DNA from: Desulfobulbaceae bacterium
GTDB taxonomy: Bacteria > Desulfobacterota > Desulfobulbia > Desulfobulbales > SURF-16
DNA: 64,000 nt
NCBI GenBank assembly: GCA_024637145.1
Contig: JAGXFQ010000005.1
Span: 18,389 to 82,388 of the forward strand
Direction: 5' to 3'
Position 1 is the stretch's first letter, and every line of letters starts with the position of its first letter. The notes beneath the pieces are model-generated. The model was not told where the DNA came from. It was given only the letters and a program-made list of their open reading frames with translations, and ran no database searches. Below are positions 60,313 to 64,000 of this stretch, piece by piece. The translations under genes were made by a program, and so were the position numbers.

Positions 60313-60362
60313 CCAATGAAAAAGGCCCTCTTTTCTCTTGAAAAGAGGGCCTTTTTCATTGG
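60313..60362. terminator. Bidirectional terminator between tpx and the chemoreceptor gene
   Basis: A perfect 23-base stem (60313-60335 with 60340-60362) around TCTT, with A and T runs on both sides, lying between the two convergent genes. Confidence 0.85.
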
Positions 60363-60404
60363 TTTTTGCGGAAACCATTGTGCCCTTAGCGGCTCAGCTC
60401 TCCC

Positions 60405-62141
60405 TTAGAAATCTTCAAATTCATCATCGTCAAAGGGAATGACATTTTCGGCCTTGCTGCTGCGTTTTTGTGCGGCTGCTTCTTTTGGGGTCTGCTTCTT
60501 CGGCGGGGCATCAGGCAGGGCAAGCCGCTTGGAGCCAGGCCGTTGAGCGGGGGGCGGCCCCATTTTTTTGGGATGGCCGGGACCACCACTCTCCTGTTTG
60601 GCACCCACAATGGCGGCCAACATGGCAATGAGTTCGTTCAATTCCCTGGCCTGACCGGAAAGCTCCTCGCTGGCCGAGGCGGACTGCTCGGAAATGGCGG
60701 CATTTTTCTGGGTAACCTTGTCCACCTCGCTGATGGCAATATTGATCTGGTTTACCCCTTGGGACTGTTCTGTACTGGCCACGGAAATTTCCTGGGCCAG
60801 GGCGCTCACCTGGGTCACCTCGATGCCGATTTTGGTGAGGATATTTTTGACATCAGCGGCGGCCTTGACCCCGTTGGCGGCATTCTGCTGAGATTGCTCG
60901 ATGAGGGCGGCGGTATCCTTGGCTGCCCCGGCACTGCGCATGGCCAGGGAGCGCACCTCGTCGGCCACCACGGCAAAACCGGCCCCGGCCTCTCCGGCCC
61001 GGGCCGCCTCCACCGCCGCATTCAAGGCCAGCAGGTTGGTCTGGAAGGCGATGCCGTCAATGGTCTTCATGATGACGGCGGTCTCGTCTGCTGATTTTTT
61101 GATCTTGGCAATGGCCTCACTCATCTTGTCCATGTGGGCCTGGGCAACCTCGGCATCTTGGCGGGCGCTTTCCGTCATCAGGCTGGTCTGCCGGACATTT
61201 TCGGCATTGAGATTGATCATGGAGGAGGTCTCCTCCAGGGAGGCGGAGGACTCTTCAACGCTTGCCGCCTGTTGGTTGGCGCCGTCGGCAAGCTGGCCGC
61301 TGGCGGTGGCCACCATATTGGCGGCATCGAGGAGGTTGCTGGAGTTGGCGGTTAAGTCATCAATAATACGTTTGATCGGTTTAATGACCGCATTGGACAC
61401 CAGACCAATGACCAGGGTGGCAAAAAAGATGGCCATGATGATAAGGCCGATGACCACAATCTTGGTGGCCTTGCCTATGGAACTGGCCAGCTGCATGTCT
61501 GCTGCCGCCAGGGATTGGATAACCTCAAAGGCGCCATGGATTTCACCCACCTGCCAGTTCTCCATGGGGCCGCCGGTGGCATCAAGGCCCTTATTATTGC
61601 CCCAAAGTTTCTGGGAGTTGGCCGGGTCGCCGTGGCAGAGCAGACAGGTCTCAGAGAGGCGGATGGCCCGGAAATAGCGCACGGCATTGAGGGTAGAATC
61701 GACTTCATAATATTCATCGACATTCTGATCCTTCATGTGCTTGAGGGCCTTGGCCTCCAGGAGATCAGGTTTGTTTTTGGGATTGCGGGGGGAAAACTTG
61801 GGGACCTTGAAGGTATAACCGCCCTCATCCGCCTTGCGCATGGCAGCCTGCCAGGCCGAAAATACCGGGACCGTGGCCACTACCTTGTCCCTGTGCCCTT
61901 GCCGGGCCAGCTCTCTTACCTGGTCGGCGGAGAAAAGGCCCAGGGACCACTTGGCCTCCATTTCATCACGGGTGGATTCAGCCGTGAGGCAGATCGCCCT
62001 GGCCTTGGCGGTAAAGGCGCTAATGGTTTTTTCCCGGGCCTCACTGATATAGAGCTGCATGAGCAGGGCGATGAGGATGGTGGGAAGCAATACGCCTAAG
62101 AGAACAATTTTGCCGCGCAATGACCATTGTTTCAAATCCAT
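60405..62141 (-). CDS. Methyl-accepting chemotaxis protein with periplasmic haem (DUF3365) sensor
   Basis: A 578-residue chemoreceptor. A helix at about 15-35 precedes a periplasmic DUF3365/Tll0287-like domain (about 40-215) holding a haem c motif CLLCHG (Cys166, Cys169, His170). A second helix follows at about 230-255, then HAMP-like sequence and a long signalling domain with [20 protein letters not shown] and [17 protein letters not shown]. The haem suggests sensing of redox state, oxygen or NO. AGGAG precedes ATG 62141. The C-terminus (rich in Asp and Glu) lacks the NWETF CheR-binding pentapeptide. No other che genes are nearby. Confidence 0.92.
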   Translation of the reverse strand: MDLKQWSLRGKIVLLGVLLPTILIALLMQLYISEAREKTISAFTAKARAICLTAESTRDEMEAKWSLGLFSADQVRELARQGHRDKVVATVPVFSAWQAAMRKADEGGYTFKVPKFSPRNPKNKPDLLEAKALKHMKDQNVDEYYEVDSTLNAVRYFRAIRLSETCLLCHGDPANSQKLWGNNKGLDATGGPMENWQVGEIHGAFEVIQSLAAADMQLASSIGKATKIVVIGLIIMAIFFATLVIGLVSNAVIKPIKRIIDDLTANSSNLLDAANMVATASGQLADGANQQAASVEESSASLEETSSMINLNAENVRQTSLMTESARQDAEVAQAHMDKMSEAIAKIKKSADETAVIMKTIDGIAFQTNLLALNAAVEAARAGEAGAGFAVVADEVRSLAMRSAGAAKDTAALIEQSQQNAANGVKAAADVKNILTKIGIEVTQVSALAQEISVASTEQSQGVNQINIAISEVDKVTQKNAAISEQSASASEELSGQARELNELIAMLAAIVGAKQESGGPGHPKKMGPPPAQRPGSKRLALPDAPPKKQTPKEAAAQKRSSKAENVIPFDDDEFEDF

Positions 62142-62263
62142 TCCTGTTTTCTCCTGGAGGTAATATCTGGCCACTGGGGAGCTCTGCCCCTGGGCATCTC
62201 AACATGTTGGACAGCAAGGTCTTGGCCAGGCACAGATCGTCCCTGGCAGGGATAAAGATCCTG

Positions 62264-62312
62264 CTAATTCCACGTCAGAACGCCAGGAAAGAGCCGTATT
62301 GCGTGGAATTAG
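62264..62312. repeat. Inverted repeat in the gap upstream of the chemoreceptor gene
   Basis: CTAATTCCACG (62264-62274) and CGTGGAATTAG (62302-62312) form an 11-base perfect inverted repeat around a 27-base loop. It lies in the 511-base divergent gap (62142-62652). It may be an operator or a hairpin; no T run follows. Nothing else is recognised in that gap. Confidence 0.45.
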
Positions 62313-62652
62313 TAATCACTCTTAACCACCGGCTCAAGATAGTGATACGGAAGGAATTATGCAAGGAATATGATGGCAAAAAGAGAGGGGGAAGGGGGTG
62401 CCGCCCGGGGAAGAAACGGGATTGGCCAGAAAAAAACAGTTTTTTCATGATCAGGGTGGTAGAGATTATGTTGGTGAAATCGATGAACAGGCGCCCGCAA
62501 AGGATGATTTTCCGGACCTTTGAGGGCTGATTGTTGTGGTGAACGACTTCATTGTAGCTATATTATAGGCATTTTGTTGTCAGCCCTAGGGTTCTGTTGG
62601 CGGCTGAAACAAAGAGGAAAGCCAGAAAAAAATAGGCGGGGTACAAAAGGCG

Positions 62653-63660
62653 ATGGCGAGAAAGATATTTAACCAGAAAAGGGGATCCCGACACAGAGGT
62701 CTCAAGATTCTTTTTATTATGTTTTTGGCGGCAATCATCGGCTTTGAAATATTTGTCGCGCTGGCAATAAGAAAAAGCCGGGGACCATTGCCGCCTCTGG
62801 TCGGTAATTTTGCCGAGATCCGTGCGGGGCTAGTAGAGGCGCCCCCCAAAGAGGAGTTTTCCTTTGCCCTCTTCGGGGGCACGGCAGGGGGCACAGCCCG
62901 CTTTGATCTGCTGGCCCGGAAACTGCGCCAGCAGCCCGTGGACTTTGCCGTGCATCTGGGGGATGGGTATGCCAAGAGCTACCCCTATTGGCGTGCCCAG
63001 CTCAGAGGTGATCTTGCCCTGCCGTTTCCGCTCTTTTTTGTGGAGCCGAGTGATGAGCTGGATGCCCTGTCCCGGGCCCGTTTTGAGGAGGATTTCGGCC
63101 CTTCGCGCTTCTCTTTTGTCTACCAGGAGTGTCTTTTTGTCGGTCTGGGAAGCCAGCTGGAGCCAGGGGGGACGCTGGCAGGCGTCTCTTTTTTGGAAGA
63201 GGTGCTGCAGGGGGCCGGGCCCCGCTACCGCCATATTTTCGTCTTCCTGCCTGCACCCACCCAGCTTTCAGCCGCCCCCAAAAAAGCGGAGTCTGCACAA
63301 TTGCAGGCGCTTTTTAGTCGCTATAAGGTGGATTATGTCATTTCTGGCCAAGATCATGGGTATGCCCGGCTTCAGAAGGAGGAGACAGCCTATCTGCTTA
63401 GTGGTGCAGGGGGCGGGGCGGTTGGTTCCTATGGTCAATTTGACCATGGCCTGGTGCTGACGGTGGGCCGCGATTTTATCTCTGAAACCGTGATGCCGCT
63501 GCCCGCCGCCACGCCTCTGAAGAAGAGGCTGCACCGTTTTGCCTTTGTTGAGCTTTATCCGTGGCTCGTGCAAAACCGGGCCCTGGCTTTTTTGGGCAAC
63601 CTGGTTCTCCTTCTCCTTGGCCTGGTGACTATCAGATCCCTGCGGGATAGAAGCAGATAG
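62653..63660 (+). CDS. Calcineurin-like phosphoesterase, degenerate active site
   Basis: A 335-residue protein with a basic N-terminus, a membrane helix at about 18-40 and a C-terminal helix at about 308-326. The middle resembles a metallophosphoesterase, but most metal-binding motifs are altered: the first (normally GDxH) reads FGGTAGG, the second is HLGDGYAK, the GNHD/E motif reads EPSDELD, and the last (GHxH) reads SGQDHGY. It may be inactive or a divergent family member. The long-range sequence agreement (FVGLGSQLEP, YVISGQDHGYARL) still suggests that fold. It is upstream of the mobile element copy B. Confidence 0.7.
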   Translation: MARKIFNQKRGSRHRGLKILFIMFLAAIIGFEIFVALAIRKSRGPLPPLVGNFAEIRAGLVEAPPKEEFSFALFGGTAGGTARFDLLARKLRQQPVDFAVHLGDGYAKSYPYWRAQLRGDLALPFPLFFVEPSDELDALSRARFEEDFGPSRFSFVYQECLFVGLGSQLEPGGTLAGVSFLEEVLQGAGPRYRHIFVFLPAPTQLSAAPKKAESAQLQALFSRYKVDYVISGQDHGYARLQKEETAYLLSGAGGGAVGSYGQFDHGLVLTVGRDFISETVMPLPAATPLKKRLHRFAFVELYPWLVQNRALAFLGNLVLLLLGLVTIRSLRDRSR

Positions 63661-63687
63661 AGGCAGGCAAAATAAAAAAAGAGGGTT

Positions 63688-63864
63688 CTCGTACTCCGTA
63701 AAACTTAAATGTACGTGTAGAATTTCGTTATTGCCTACGAACCACAAAGACACGAAGGCACAAAGAAAAACATAAAAACAAGAAGCTCTTCGTGTTTTTA
63801 TGTCTTCGTGGTTAAAGGCAGAGTTGCATAAATATACAAAACTTTAAGTGATACACTGCACTAG
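63688..63864. mobile_element. Miniature inverted-repeat element, IS630-type, copy B
   Basis: A 177-base near-identical reverse-complement copy of the element at 33871-34074, lacking its 27-base insert. The left edge reads CTCG instead of CTAG; the right edge is CTAG at 63861-63864, which directly abuts an IS630-type transposase gene tail. It lies just downstream of the phosphoesterase gene. Confidence 0.75.
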
Positions 63865-63871
63865 TGTCCTG

Positions 63872-64000
63872 TCACATCTCTAATGTTGGATAAAGGCGTT
63901 TCAGTTTGGTCCGGGCATCCTCGGTAGTAAATTGCCAGTTGACCCCGGCTTTCATCCCGTTTCTTGCTGACTCCCATGCCTTAACCTCACTGCGCATAAC
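63872..64000 (-). CDS. IS630-family transposase, 3' end (runs off the window)
   Basis: The minus strand from 64000 to the stop at 63872 encodes 42 residues ending EVKAWESARNGMKAGVNWQF, then TTEDARTKLKRLYP, a C-terminal motif I recognise from IS630-family transposases. The rest of the element is beyond the window. Its 3' edge at TA of 63862-63863 also borders the miniature element, so the IS and the miniature element share or duplicate that TA. Confidence 0.75.
   Translation of the reverse strand, partial: VMRSEVKAWESARNGMKAGVNWQFTTEDARTKLKRLYPTLEM

Noticed and set aside
62120..62530. Plus-strand open frame of 136 codons
   Set aside because: It starts antisense inside the chemoreceptor gene and lacks a ribosome binding site and recognisable motifs.
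1..64000. CRISPR arrays, tRNA and rRNA genes
   Set aside because: No regular spacer-repeat array, no tRNA T-loop/acceptor pattern and no rRNA-like sequence was noticed on either strand; this was by reading, not by a covariance search.

Overview
The window reads as a chromosomal segment of a Gram-negative anaerobe, most probably a member of the Desulfobacterota close to the Desulfobulbales (inferred from gene content; no database search was possible). The evidence is a complete Rnf complex with ApbE, an HdrC/MvhD/MetV iron-sulfur cluster tied to methylene-tetrahydrofolate reductase, a split archaeal-type glutamate synthase, a periplasmic haem-containing chemoreceptor, a decayed octahaem cytochrome and many small ferredoxins. 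BamD, KdsD and an RND pump show an outer membrane with LPS. No rRNA, tRNA or CRISPR array was found, and most genes share the same GC-rich codon use.

Layout. 1-7.7 kb: the start of a MoxR ATPase and a membrane polyferredoxin (minus), an unrecognised lipoprotein, a DUF1566 protein, glycogen debranching enzyme with an SGNH hydrolase. 7.8-13 kb: a sigma-54 activator, QueH, a cNMP-binding protein overlapping a ferredoxin, then BamD, TrxB and TrxA on the minus strand. 13.3-19.8 kb: a TetR regulator and a three-gene RND efflux operon. 19.9-30.9 kb: a Na/Pi symporter, UmuDC, an MBL hydrolase, a degenerate PilZ-PAS-AAA protein, small membrane proteins, a receiver protein, a decayed cytochrome and a PC4-like protein. 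30.9-40.3 kb: one-carbon metabolism (bifunctional homocysteine methyltransferase/MTHFR, MetV-MvhD-HdrC, a fused MetF-MetV), with YedF, KdsD and PurF. 40.6-42.4 kb: a methyltransferase, a zinc-ribbon protein and Aat. 42.5-49.5 kb: the rnfCDGEAB-apbE operon. 49.9-56 kb: a CBS protein and the glutamate synthase operon. 56.4-59.5 kb: metY-metX-metW. 59.6-64 kb: Tpx, a haem chemoreceptor, a degenerate phosphoesterase and the 3' end of an IS630-type transposase.

How it fits together. Rnf exchanges electrons between ferredoxin and NAD with ion pumping; the HdrC/MvhD/MetV set probably feeds electrons to methylene-THF reduction, whose methyl group can go to homocysteine through the fused methyltransferase. 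MetX/MetY/MetW make homocysteine from homoserine, so methionine and C1 metabolism are both represented here.

Most notable: an RnfA carrying an extra N-terminal exported Ig-like domain; a PilZ-PAS-PAS-AAA protein that has lost the GAFTGA loop, Walker B acids and DNA-binding domain; two inverted copies of a roughly 180-200 bp IS630-type miniature element, one placed exactly at the stop codon of metV and the other abutting an IS630 transposase; and a decayed octahaem cytochrome.
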